From Smittium culicis (taxonomy: Eukaryota; Kickxellomycota; Harpellomycetes; Harpellales; Legeriomycetaceae): a DNA stretch of 15,491 nucleotides. The notes beneath the pieces are model-generated. The model was not told the DNA's origin. It worked only from the letters and a program-made list of their open reading frames with translations, and did not search any database. Position 1 is the first letter of the stretch. Each line of letters begins with the position of its first letter. Made by a program: the position numbers and the translations under genes. The stretch covers positions 1 through 15,491 of the forward strand of contig LSSN01001202.1 of assembly GCA_001970855.1 (NCBI GenBank), written 5' to 3'. Shown piece after piece: positions 1 to 9,366 of the stretch.

Positions 1-1
1 T

Positions 2-175
2 TTTATGAGGATTTGTTTGAATGGGATTAATGACTATATTTTTAATAAGAATTTAGAACAGGATATGAAATGCTTTGATCTAATTATACATTTTTTTACT
101 TATAGTAAAAAGGCTAGGTTTATTCGAAAATAATTCATCATAAATAGTCTTATAAACATTTTGGAGTATTATGAA
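2..175 (+). pseudogene. Possible coding relic at the left window edge, unidentified
   Basis: A frame open from the window edge reads about 44 codons, with an ATG at position 5, then a TAA at 131-133. The same frame then continues for 17 more codons before a second TAA. Residues include the stretch NDYIFNKNLEQDMKCFDLII. After the first stop the frame carries on with residues of similar character (IINSLINILEYYEKI). Base composition is slightly less AT-extreme than the following kilobase. I do not recognise a family. It could be the 3' end of an exon or of a transposon gene cut by the window edge, or chance open sequence, which is common in DNA this AT-rich. Confidence 0.2.
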
Positions 176-1238
176 AAAATTTAAATTTTATATGAATTTG
201 GTTTTTAAAACTTCAATATTTAGATTAATATTATTTATGTATCAATATTTTACCACAGTATTCTCGATTATAAAATCAATTAACTTCACTAAATATTATA
301 ATAATCGATAAAATAAGCTTCAAAAACAAAAAAAATGGGGTTTTTATAAGCTAAATATTAAATATAAATATAGAATTAAATATCAAATATTGCTTATTTC
401 AGAGAAATATTAAAGTGCCGTTGTGTGTTGATATAAATACAAGAGTCATAACCATTTCTCGTTTTTTGATAAATAATCACGGAGATCGCTGAAAGATTTA
501 GACACACTTTAGATAGTATTTTCCTTTATATTTGAATTCAGTTTTGCATAAAGTTCCTGAAAACCCATTAAAATTTTGAGTATAATTAGTTTGGCGTATA
601 TTTTTTTGTCATCAATTTCCTCTAAATTTTGATAAAAAAATTATTAAATGGATTTAGCCAATTTGATAATCCTCGATATATAATCTGCTCTTTATTGAAA
701 ATCAGGCGTAGTTGAAACATATATTTATATTATTTATATATTTCACTGATTTTGTATAATAAAACTTTAACTAGTACTGTGGCTGGAATAGTTAAATATT
801 TCAATTAAATTTTATTATTTTCAATTGTTTTTTTATCATTTTATTAAGCCAAATTATACCTATATTATTTTAAATATCAACATTCACTAAAACTCATTAA
901 TCAATAAAAAACTTATCAATACTATAAATCTATATATATATTATTCACTTATGCACTTAAAATTGATTTACACAAATATCTACTAATAATTATCTTAATA
1001 TTACAGATTAGAAAATCAATTTCTTGATTTTAGCCATTCTGTGAAGTTTTAAAAATCCAAAAAAGTTGAAGGATACGATTTAAATTTATTTTAAATTCTA
1101 ATTAAATGTTTTTTTTTTTTTTTGAATTTAATTATGTCAGAAGAAACTAAGGAAAAGATCTTTGATACCCATTAAAAAGATAATATAAATATATATTCAT
1201 GTCTCATAATATGTCAGCTCTACATTAACTTTTTTTAA
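176..1238. other. AT-rich intergenic stretch without a supportable gene
   Basis: Very AT-rich sequence with stops in all frames. A slightly GC-richer patch around 410-520 gives a short plus-strand peptide-like run (VPLCVDINTRVITIS) that I could not assign to any family. A run of 15 T lies at 1109-1123. It could be the A-tail of an old minus-strand insertion, but no matching element body is recognisable beside it. No RNA gene or repeat array was seen. Confidence 0.5.
1109..1123. repeat. T15 homopolymer
   Basis: Fifteen consecutive T residues. Such a tract may be the reverse complement of a retroelement A-tail, but no element body is recognisable on either side, so it is reported only as a simple repeat. 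Confidence 0.9.
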
Positions 1239-1397
1239 AAAATATTACGCAAATTAAAAATTCTACTGTTTGTAGCTGATGAATTATCTAGAAAAGAGCT
1301 GAATGATATATGTATAAAAAAGATAGCGCTTAGATCACATATACGAAAAAATATAAAACTGGGACTCGGAGCTTTGCTCTATAATTCACAAAAATAA
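1239..1397 (+). pseudogene. Possible SAM-domain-like relic
   Basis: This 52-codon open stretch, bounded by TAA at both ends, has no ATG near its start. It contains LFVADELSRKELNDICIKKI followed by ALRSHIRKNIKLG. The spacing resembles the C-terminal half of a sterile alpha motif (SAM) domain: leucine-rich helix, acidic turn, L-x-x-x-x-I-K-K-I, then the R-x-x-I-x-x-x-I helix. The usual glycine after the I-K-K-I segment is alanine here, and the N-terminal half of a SAM domain is not visible upstream. In SAM proteins this module mediates protein-protein or RNA contacts. The assignment rests on pattern resemblance alone and could be chance. It may be an exon, because the frame is open without a start. 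Confidence 0.28.
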
Positions 1398-2879
1398 GGC
1401 CTTATATCGAAATTTCATATCATCAGAAATAAATAACAATTGAGCATTCATAAAAATTAATTAAATAGCATCTTCAAATTCCTGAAAATTTCAAAAAGAT
1501 GCTACGAGTCATATTTAAATCCTATTCAAAAAACTCTATACTTCGAAAATAGAAAATTTCAGAAAATTATGTCTTAAGATCAAAATTTTCAGCTCGTCCT
1601 TTGTGCTTCTACTTTATCTACCTGAAAAACGTATAAAAAATATAATAATAGTATAATTACGTGGCCTATCTTTATAAATCGTAAAAAAAAAATTAAAGCT
1701 GCTTGAAAGTCTTGAAAATTATTTAAAATATTTACATTATGAAATCAGATCCAGGCTGAAAAATGAAACTAGCGTATATCGAAGTTTTAATTAAATATTT
1801 TTAATTTATAGCATACTGTCAGGAATAGATTTTAATTCCGTACAAACTTTGATTAGGCTATTCAATGTCGATCTATTAGGAAAGAATAAAGTAGAAATTA
1901 TAGATTAAAAAGTTCAGAAAAAGAGATTAATTTTTTGATCAGCATAATCTTTCATTGAAAATATTATGTTGTCAATATATATAAGGTTGGAGGGCGGAGA
2001 AAGTAAATTTTTCAAGAAGGGATGTTGCGCCAATGAGGTAACCAAGTATGTTTTGATAATCGGTTGGTGGTAATTTCTTAGTCTATTGAACTATTACCAA
2101 TTTGGTTATGACACATACAAATCATGTTCTTGAAACTTATTTATTGATTAATGTATAGTTATAATGAGCTTGCTGGAGAATTCAAGATTGCCTAATTGTA
2201 TTTTTCGCAATATTTCTTTTATAGCTTTTGATATCCCATTGATATTTGGGGCCATTTAAAAAAAGTCTGAAATTTTTTAGGTCAATAATACTTTTAATTC
2301 ATCTCCGATATTCTGTTCACGATTCTTAATACACTTTTGAAAACTTGTCATATTAATGAAAAAATTTTATGGATGATTTTCCAATTTTCACTTTTGTTCA
2401 GACTCAGGACCACATTTTAGGTCCAAAAGAAATTTTATATAGTACATTTTTCGATATCAAAAATGACTTCGAGAAAATATTCGCTTTGAATTTTTTACTA
2501 ACATACAGAAAAAGTTTAATCGATAGTAATTATGATATTATTTCAATATTTTTTAAAATTTTAGCTAATACTTTTTTAGAGCTTTTTTTATTCATATAAC
2601 TTCATTTTATATTAGACTGTCCGGCAGGATGGTTATCATAAGAATAATTATGTTTTGATACTCTATAAGCTGGATATTAACTAGTTAATATAATTTTTTC
2701 AGTCCAAAAAAAGTAGAAGACTTTTAACTATACAGAAATCTTTAGTATCCGTCTCAGAGTATACCATTAATACAAACCTAGAAACCTAGAAACTGAGAAA
2801 ATCTCATTCTTCCATAAAGATTAAAATATTGAGTGACATTTGGTAGCAGTGATAATAATATTTTTTTCTGATCAATCAT
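1398..2879. other. AT-rich stretch, no supportable gene
   Basis: Stops are dense in most frames. A plus-strand ATG-initiated frame of 76 codons at 2369-2599 has Phe/Ile/Leu-rich composition typical of random AT-rich DNA and no recognised motif. The patch around 1985-2140 is somewhat GC-richer and could be a worn relic of a repeat, but neither strand gives a recognisable domain. Confidence 0.5.

Positions 2880-2964
<85 letters not shown>
2880..2964. repeat. Compound microsatellite (CA)14-(AG)13-(TG)16
   Basis: The tract has three perfect dinucleotide blocks: CA at 2880-2907, AG at about 2907-2932 and TG at 2933-2964. The first and last blocks are reverse complements of each other, so a strand could fold into a stem of up to 28 bp with the AG block as loop. 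Compound CA/GA tracts are common in animal genomes. The symmetric arrangement suggests an inversion or template switch within a (CA)n tract, which is inference. Unit counts are likely polymorphic and prone to assembly error. Confidence 0.97.
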
Positions 2965-2967
<3 letters not shown>

Positions 2968-3779
2968 ATAAATTTTACCGATTGTTAAAAATGACAGAAA
3001 AATGGTGCAAGGGATGACTAAATACTAAATTACACAGAAAAATTCTACTAGTATATAAATAATTTCGGCATTGAGACCCCGAAGTCAGTTTAATCAAGAG
3101 CTAAAGTTTTTGCTAATTCATCTAATTTTATTAAGTTCACGGCATCAGTGTATAGTGATAGTTTTCAAATAATTCATACTATAAAAAGTAATAATTTACA
3201 AATAAATCGTTTTTTTTATACATGAATTCTAAACACTCTGATTTTTGAGAAAATTTGAGTCGAGATAAAGAGTTAGATTTGCTAAAATTCTAAAAAAAAA
3301 TTATATCAAGTGTCATAATCACATTTTTAATGGATCAATCAGCGATCAAATGTCCTCCAACCGAAGCTACTCATTATCTTACCTATCCCATTGGCTCATC
3401 CTATTCTTAATTTTACCAATCTCTTCGCCTGTTCGTTTTATAATATTGTTTGAATAATCCTTGCTACAAAGGCTATGCTGTTCAACAAGTTTAATTTCTC
3501 CTAATACCCTAGACTTTTATTCACTTAATCTTTTAATATCAAATAGTTATTTAAAAATCTCCAGCCTTACATCGGGATTAAAAACTGATTTTTATTATTT
3601 TATTAGTCTTATCAAAATTTATAAGTATATTATTAATGTTTATTATCATATCCAATCTTATTGAAATATTAAAGCATGTATATATTTAAGTTTTTTATTT
3701 TTATTCCAAAAAATTTAATTAAAAAGCTAGAAATTTAAAATAATTATAAATGATATAATAAAAGAGAAAATAATGGCTT
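2965..3779. other. Intergenic or LINE 3'-flanking sequence
   Basis: No supportable gene is present. A GC-richer patch around 3345-3480 is pyrimidine-rich on the plus strand. This matches the A-rich sense strand of the adjacent minus-strand LINE, so part of the interval may be its 3' untranslated region. I could not locate a terminal A-tail or a target-site duplication. A 67-codon plus-strand frame at 3461-3664 begins with TTG and is Ser/Leu/Ile/Tyr-rich, so I treat it as chance. Confidence 0.4.
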
Positions 3780-4221
3780 TGAAGAGACACACATACCAGC
3801 TTTCGTTGAAACTAATTTCACCCCAGGCTCTATTAGATCCATTTGGTTCTTATAGCTATCCATGGGTTCTTTTTTAATGTGGCTTTTTAAGCCAATAATA
3901 TTTTTTTCCGGATCGTATTTCCACCTGTTAAATATTTCTTCGCCAGTTATATTTGTATCTGATATGGTTTATTTAACCCTTACCCGATTAATATTCCTGA
4001 TGGAAAGTCTATTCAATATTTCTATTTTCGAAAACTTCTATTCCATTGGCTGTAAAAAATTAAATGTCATATCTGTTGTTATTCTATTTGCTAACCCGTT
4101 TTCTAATGATTTTTTAAATATATAATTATACATTCTTTTCCACTAACCTTTAATCCACATACACATAAAGTTAATACGCACAATTTTTTTTCTTTACGTG
4201 ATTTTCATTCTTTTTATTGGT

Positions 4222-4348
4222 TATAAATACCCGTATTCCAAATCCTGAGCTTTTCTCCTGTAATTATTGCGTTGTGAAGTATGAGCAATATGTGACTTGT
4301 AATTTTAGGTTCCAGTTCGATTTTATGGATTTTCATCCAGTTAAAAAA
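4222..4348 (-). other. C-terminal conserved segment of LINE ORF2
   Basis: Minus-strand translation gives FFNWMKIHKIELEPKI then TSHILLILHNAIITGEKLRI and WNTGIY. In L1/Tx1-like ORF2 proteins a helical region with a hydrophobic-HNA-x-x-TG-x-x-L-x-x-W pattern precedes a cysteine-rich segment. Here a short CVLTLCVCGL stretch lies about 25 codons downstream and may be the remnant of that region. The segment is open for about 40 codons, and sequence on both sides is broken. Confidence 0.65.
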
Positions 4349-5399
4349 AGCCTCAATATTTTTCTTTATACCTATTTTTTCTCATTTAGGTTTAACTATC
4401 AATTTATTTATATGGTGATATTCTATTTTGAGTCTAAATTTTGTGTTTTTGTATTTATTTATTGGATCGCTGTTTATAAAAACTGTTTCATTTGAACCTA
4501 TAACTTTTCCAGATTATTTTTTTTTCAACCCATTTTTCCTTTAAAAGTGATTATATTGGTAAAATAACTTACTTTTTATTTATTATTGTGTTATATATGA
4601 AATAATTTTTATTATCCCATACTAGATCGCATTTTGAGACGAATTTTTCGCAATTATCTATTTCTTCATATTCTAGCCATGTTATTTATTTTTTTTTTTA
4701 GATTTGCTCCAATAAGTTTTTTTATATTTTTTAGGCCTATAATTTCGATTTTTTCGAATTTCCAATCAAGATATTATCTATGCTTGAAGTTTAAATTCTT
4801 TTATAATTTTTTAATTAGATTTCAATATTGGTGGAAGCTTGTTAATTTAGTTGACTGATATTCTTCGGTCAGAAAAACAGCATAATTCTGAGAGCATTAT
4901 ATTTTGACTGCTAGGAATGTAAATTTTTATAGGCTGATCCTAGCCACATTCTTTTTTTATTTTCTATTAAATCATAAAACCAATTCATAAATAATTATTT
5001 TGATTTGGTATCAATATTAAGTAACTCAAGACCCCAATTCTTAAGTTCTAGTTCATTTGATTTTATTTTTACTCGCGTTTTTTTATCGGGCCAAATAAAT
5101 TTGTTGATTGCTTTTTTGACACCTTCGATAAATTTTTTATCAAATGGAATGACATGGGAGGTAAGCAATAATTTTGATAATATAAAATTATTGGCTAGAA
5201 TAATCTTCCATTTGATTGATAGTTTTCTATTCTTTAATTTATTGATGCTATTGGTTTTACTAGTATATAGGTCTTTTTGGTTTTCTTTGATAGCTACTCC
5301 GAAAAAATATATTTACTACCAAGATATTTGAATGGCTCATTTCGCTGTAAATTTTTTTGGTCTATCCAACTATCTTTGGCGAATCCTAGTTTAATACAG

Positions 5400-6285
5400 A
5401 TCGTTTTTTCTATATTTATTTTTGCATTTTATGCTAGCGAATGGATATTTGAAGCTTTAGATACTGATTTTTCATCGGTTTTATTGGATATCACTATTAT
5501 TAATTCAACTGTGTACACTAAATATTAGATTTTTTTTTTTTCCTACGGCATCCCTTTGCATGCTTTTTTTTATTTGCTCTAGAACCGGTACTATTACTTA
5601 ATTATATGAAGCGGAGATAAAGGATCTCCTTATCCAATAATTGTAGGTTCAGTAAAACTACTATTGATTGTTACTCGAATAACTGGTTTTTTTAACAAAT
5701 TTATATATACTATTAATGAAAAATATCCCTAATCAAAATGCAAAGAGGCATTTAAATATTCTATCCCAGTATACCTTATCATAGAACTTTTCTTGATCCA
5801 ATAAGAGGACATATTTTTTTTCTAGGCTCTGTTTTGCTGTTTTTTATCTAAAAACTCGTTGCGTGTATATTATCAAAAATAATTTAATCTTTTACAAAGC
5901 CCAATTTGTTAGGGTTGTATAATTTTTCTAATGACTTTTTTTTAGTCCATTACTTAATATTTTTGTATATATTTTCTCGTCTGCATTTTTCAGGGTGGTA
6001 GGCCTATAATTTTTTTATTCTTTTGGGTCTCTCGTTTTAGGAATAAACACAATTACATATCCGCCACTAAGCTTGTTTCGATCATTCATTTCTGTGAATT
6101 TATGAAAGATTTTTTCTAAGTGCTCAGATATTTTCTCTTTAAAGCATTTGTAAAATTCAAAAGGCATCCCTTCATTTTCAGATGTCTTATTATTTTGCAA
6201 ACTAATTATAGACTTCAAAATTTCATTTTTGAATACCCATTCCTCCAATAGGGTTCGGCCTAAGTTATTGAGCCCGTTTTTAATT
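5400..6285 (-). other. Reverse transcriptase domain of LINE ORF2
   Basis: The fingers begin near LNNLGRTLLEEWVFKNEIL. The segment that follows (NNKTSENEGMPFEFYKCF, then VIVFIPKTRDPKE) matches the NKSPGxDGxPxEFYK...I.LIPK pattern of L1-type RTs. NYRPTTLKNADEKIYTKIL follows in the same frame after one TAA. Motif A keeps its first aspartate (LLLDQEKFYDKV, with the usual KAFD as KFYD). Motif B is IIG-stop-GDPLSPL, the stop standing where glutamine is normal (CAA to TAA is a single change). Motif C, normally YxDD, reads YTVEL, so both catalytic aspartates of that motif are lost. The domain cannot be active. Confidence 0.9.
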
Positions 6286-6818
6286 CAAGAAATTAGTTTT
6301 TTTTGGCTATCTGAGGATGTTACTCCTTTAGAGAAAAATTAGATTAGAATGACTGGCATTCTTTTAATATTCTATCTTTTCCTGTAATTTTTTCGCCATA
6401 TGAATTTTTTAGTTGAATTATATTTTTTTAGTCTCCCTTTTTTTAGAAGCATAAAGAAATATTTTTTTGGTCTCTCATTGTTTTCTATCCAATTAGCTCG
6501 CGACCTTATTATTATTCCATCAAGTTTTTCTTCTTTGTTCTTCTTGATTTTATTTTCATTGGCTATGATTGCTTCATTGTACCTTTTAACATTAGAGATT
6601 TCTTTGATGTTTTTTTATCATACTATTGTATGTTTTATTGTTGGATTCCAGAATTTCCAATGTTTTTTTAGCGAGTTGTATTTACCTATGTTAATAAAAA
6701 TATTCTTGCCCTTTTTTTTTTATTCAGCTCGATGTTCCAGACTTTGAAAGTTTGTGTCTAAGGCTCCGCTAATATTGTCTTTAGTAAGCTATTTTTCATA
6801 AAGGCTAGAATCAAGTTT

Positions 6819-7555
6819 TCAATTATTGGATGTAATATTTTTATTTTTCATCTTTTTTATATGCATATATATGTATTTGTGGTCAGAAAATTCTGTAAGC
6901 TCAATCTCTTTAATAGTAGTATTTTTTATCAATTTTTCTCCAATCAAAAAGTGGTAAATTCTAGATCTTAATTTTCCAGAATATTCAGACCATGTATAAA
7001 TATTTTCATTAGTCAATAATTTACTTGTAACATCAAAAAGCTGAAATTGATTTGTTAGTAGCTATATATTTTTCCATTACCTTTTATTGGCTACTTTAGG
7101 ATGGAACCTGTCTTTGTAAATATTTTCAACCATATTCATATCTCCAATTATCATAAGCTCTTCATCTTCAATTGAGTTATTGGTTAAATTTTCCTTTAAT
7201 AACTCTATAATGATTTTTCTGTATTTTTATGTTATAATGAAGATACAAATTCACTAATTTTAATTTTATGTTATTGTTTTTTTTTTAATTTTATAATTTT
7301 TATTCTTCTTTCAAAGAATATAGTATTATCTATTATTTCGTATTCGTAGTTATTTATTATTGATTCAATATACTTGGACTATATTATTTTACTATTCCAG
7401 TAGCATGACCAAAAATTTTTATCTATATCTTTTTTTTTGATTTCTTGTAGGAAAAAAATGTCAGACTTGATTGATTTTTTTAAGTGAAAAAAATTCTTGT
7501 ATTTTTTTTTTATCTGATATTCCTTTTACGTTGAATGTAGTTATTTTGTGTGAGT
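6819..7555 (-). other. APE-type endonuclease domain of LINE ORF2
   Basis: Apurinic-like endonuclease domains of LINEs nick the target DNA. Visible signatures are the N-terminal strand ITTFNVKG, LMIIGDMNMV (GDxN retained), the TW...G...R-I motif as TWSEYSGKLRSRIYHFLI, and the closing SDH at 6887-6879 followed by KYIYMHI. The final open stretch, 65 codons at 6819-7016, opens with TTG rather than ATG and is simply the last unbroken part of the domain. The canonical S-R-I-D signature has become S-R-I-Y, losing the Asp. The first third, about 7520-7200, is broken by several stops. Confidence 0.85.
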
Positions 7556-7640
7556 TATGATCTTTTTTATTTTTTCATATTATTTAGAATTACATTAAAT
7601 TTCCCCTTATTTTTATGTTATTAGTGGAATATTTTTCAAT

Positions 7641-9104
7641 TTACTCGATATCTATGTCAGCGCTGATTCCTTTGAGAATTTCAGTACATAGTAACATATT
7701 TGGCTCAACTTTATCATAAATGATGTCTTTTTCATTGTGTATATTTTTGTTTGTTTCATTTGTAGAATAACCTAGGTCATCAGACCGAATCGTTTCAGCG
7801 ACCTCGACAATAGAATTATCTTTTTTTGATCTAGAGTTTAACATATGAGGTAGTTCTATTCCTTTATTTTTCATAATTGATTCACTTTATATTTTTTTTA
7901 TTTATTCTCTCTTTTTTGACTCTCTTTTTAAGATTTCCAGTGTATCAAGCTTATCTTATAGGGCTATTTTTCTAATCAATGTTTTCCTAGCGTTAATAAT
8001 TTTTAGGTTTCCCTTACTGTTTATTCTAGTAAGTTCTCTCATAATGCTGAAATCATATTTGGGTACGTTCAAACCATTTTTTTTTTGTGTAAATAAATTA
8101 TTTATATCAACTCTAATCTATTGTGTTGGATTGAAATTTTTTGACATATTAATTTCATTTCTAAATTCGTTAGATTATTCTAGATCTACGATATTATTCG
8201 ACATTATGTGTTCCTTAACAATCTCGTTGAGAAAAGCCAATTCTGCTTGCTATTTTTCTATTTTTTTTGTACTTTTATCGTCTGTTTTATTTTTATTTTT
8301 TGTATTTTCAATAAAAACCTTTTGTATTATGTTTTTTTGATTTTATTCTCGATTTATTTTAAAAAAATTTTCAATTTTTACTTAAATCTCTGGGAATTGG
8401 TATTTTACAGCGGTCTACTTTATTTTTCAAAATGTGCAGATGCTTGGACCACATTTCTATACAGAAATAGTTTATTGTCGTTTATATTGAGCGAATTAGG
8501 TATTTCCTCATCATTCTTGGTTTTAAGAATGATTTTCAAACACCTTGATGAATACGAATTAAACTTTAAGTGTTTAATAGCAGTGATTTCAGTAACATAA
8601 CTGATTTATTTAAGATTTTCATACGATTTTTGCTTAACATCCCAAACACTTAGGCCAATAAAAGACGGTACAATTATAAATTTATATTCGTCACTACACT
8701 CAGATGTTTCTAAGAGCTCAATTTTTTTTTGGTTTTTCTATGCTATCTTTATTAGTAAATTTATATATGATTATTTTTCTTTTGTTGTAAACATCAAAAC
8801 AGGTTTGAAAATCTCCAAATTTCTCTAGTATGCCTTCGATAACATCATCAATGTCACTATAGTGATCAGTTAGTTTATGACCCAGTTTGAATGGTGTACC
8901 TCCCATACATAATATTTTTTTCTCTCTAGGTTTATTGCTTGATATCATTTTCAACAAGGATACTGGTTTATATTTAGGATTTTTACTTATAGCTTTTTTT
9001 CTATTCCATACTCCTGAAACTTCAGGAGGATTCATTTTTGAACTTACAACATTGGACCAACTTATAGAAGGTTGAACTTGCTTGATAGTGTTGACACTAT
9101 CCAT
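7641..9104 (-). pseudogene. LINE ORF1 (nucleic-acid-binding protein), frameshifted
   Basis: ORF1 proteins of LINEs coat the element RNA. The frame opens with an ATG at 9104 (MDSVNTIKQVQPSISWSNVV) and runs 128 codons to 8718. It is lysine-rich and contains an ILCMGGTPFKLGHKL segment. The frame breaks at a 9-A run on the sense strand (plus T at 8722-8730). The next coding-like segment in a shifted frame carries YKFIIVPSFIGLSVWDV, then LKIILKTKNDEEIP and LFLYRNVVQA, ending near 8420. I read this as the RRM-like part. Further coding-like pieces follow, with in-frame stops, ending in a 77-codon open segment at 7641-7874 (acidic tail ISADIDIE). No intact CCHC zinc knuckle is visible; only a degenerate CKIPIPRDL-like trace lies after the RRM-like part. 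Confidence 0.72.
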
Positions 9105-9351
9105 TGGGATATCGATTGTCTAGTAGTGTATCTAGACTATTAACTCTATCAATTATTGGGTTTTCGAGTATTTTTTTTTTGGCTATTGTGGGATTCAAAT
9201 TTTAAAAGTTTTTATTGGTTGCTTTATTTACGCGTCTTCATAGTAGAAGAGAGAGAGAGAAAAACGAATTTATTTAAATATTCTCAAGTTTTTAGTATAA
9301 TTATTATTAAATTATTGTATTATGAAATTTTATTTACATGTGGTACGTAAA
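9105..9351. other. Interval between LINE ORF1 start and foldback element
   Basis: This should hold the LINE 5' untranslated region and the junction with host DNA. It contains a short GA tract (9249-9260) and no motif that fixes the 5' end. A 64-codon plus-strand frame at 9156-9350 opens with a non-ATG-like context and hydrophobic composition, and I regard it as chance. Confidence 0.4.
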
Positions 9352-9359
9352 TAATAAAT
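9352..9359. repeat. Candidate target-site duplication, left copy (8 bp)
   Basis: The 8-mer TAATAAAT lies directly before the left GGTTAA end of the foldback element. The same 8-mer occurs just outside the right end at 10598-10605, two bases beyond the terminal TTAACC. AT-rich 8-mers match easily by chance here, so support is moderate. Duplications of 8-9 bp are typical of several DNA-transposon groups, including Merlin and hAT. Confidence 0.45.
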
Positions 9360-9366
9360 GGTTAAA

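Larger units (their letters stand above)
3780..7625 (-). pseudogene. LINE ORF2 (APE endonuclease + reverse transcriptase), inactivated
   Basis: In a working LINE this polyprotein performs target-primed reverse transcription in the nucleus. In order on the minus strand it shows: endonuclease start KITTFNVKGISD (about 7550-7515); GDMN (about 7140-7155); TWSEYSG...RSRIY...FSDH (6995-6879); linker RSRANWIENNERPKKYFF (about 6508-6450); RT fingers with NNKTSENEGMPFEFYKCF (about 6205-6140); NYRPTTL (about 6013-5990); GFVKD; motif A LLLDQEKFYDKVYWDR (5761-5812); motif B GDPLSPL (about 5632-5610); a motif C position reading YTVEL; thumb INKFIW; and the tail SHILLILHNAIITGEKL (about 4310-4250). Stops occur after PKE near 6015, after GFVKD, in motif B and repeatedly in the tail. 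A frameshift lies at an 8-A run (5936-5943). The 3' limit of about 3780 is uncertain. Confidence 0.85.
3780..9104 (-). mobile_element. Decayed near full-length LINE, L1/Tx1-like (APE type), minus strand
   Basis: A non-LTR retrotransposon copies itself by nicking DNA with an APE endonuclease and reverse-transcribing its RNA at the nick. Reading the minus strand from high to low coordinates gives the expected order: ORF1 with an RRM-like region (9104 to about 7641), then ORF2 with endonuclease (about 7555-6830), linker (about 6510-6440), reverse transcriptase (about 6285-5400), thumb (about 5330-5005) and a C-terminal region recognisable to about 4220, perhaps 3780. Two ORFs, an APE domain and a HNAIITGEKL-type C-terminal motif favour the L1/Tx1 group over CR1/Jockey-like clades, which is inference. 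In-frame stops of all three types and homopolymer frameshifts show it is dead. The sense strand is strongly A-biased, as in L1. Exact ends were not determined. Confidence 0.88.

Noticed and set aside
410..520. Short peptide-like run VPLCVDINTRVITIS
   Set aside because: Only about 28 codons, with no family resemblance and stops on both sides.
1109..1123. T15 run as the A-tail of the LINE at 3.78-9.1 kb
   Set aside because: It lies more than 2.6 kb from the last recognisable ORF2 residue, with unrelated sequence and a microsatellite between.
1985..2400. Possible retroelement pol fragment in a GC-richer patch
   Set aside because: Translations of both strands gave scattered plausible residues but no recognisable RT, integrase or protease motif.
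3862..4858. Plus-strand frames at 3862-4125, 4217-4495 and 4634-4858
   Set aside because: Antisense to the C-terminal part of LINE ORF2, with hydrophobic composition expected from reversed A-rich codons.
5005..5528. Plus-strand frames of 108 and 83 codons
   Set aside because: Antisense to the RT motif C and thumb region of the LINE. The minus strand reads as INKFIW and neighbouring LINE residues.
6400..6747. Plus-strand 115-codon frame that looks like a membrane protein
   Set aside because: The minus strand carries the RSRANWIENNERPKKYFF linker of ORF2 here, and the hydrophobicity is an antisense artefact.
8044..8600. Two overlapping plus-strand frames of 98 and 130 codons
   Set aside because: They are antisense to LINE ORF1, are dominated by Phe, Ile, Leu and Ser, and disappear once the minus-strand coding segments are recognised.
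8887..9075. Plus-strand 62-codon frame
   Set aside because: Fully antisense to the well-formed first segment of LINE ORF1.
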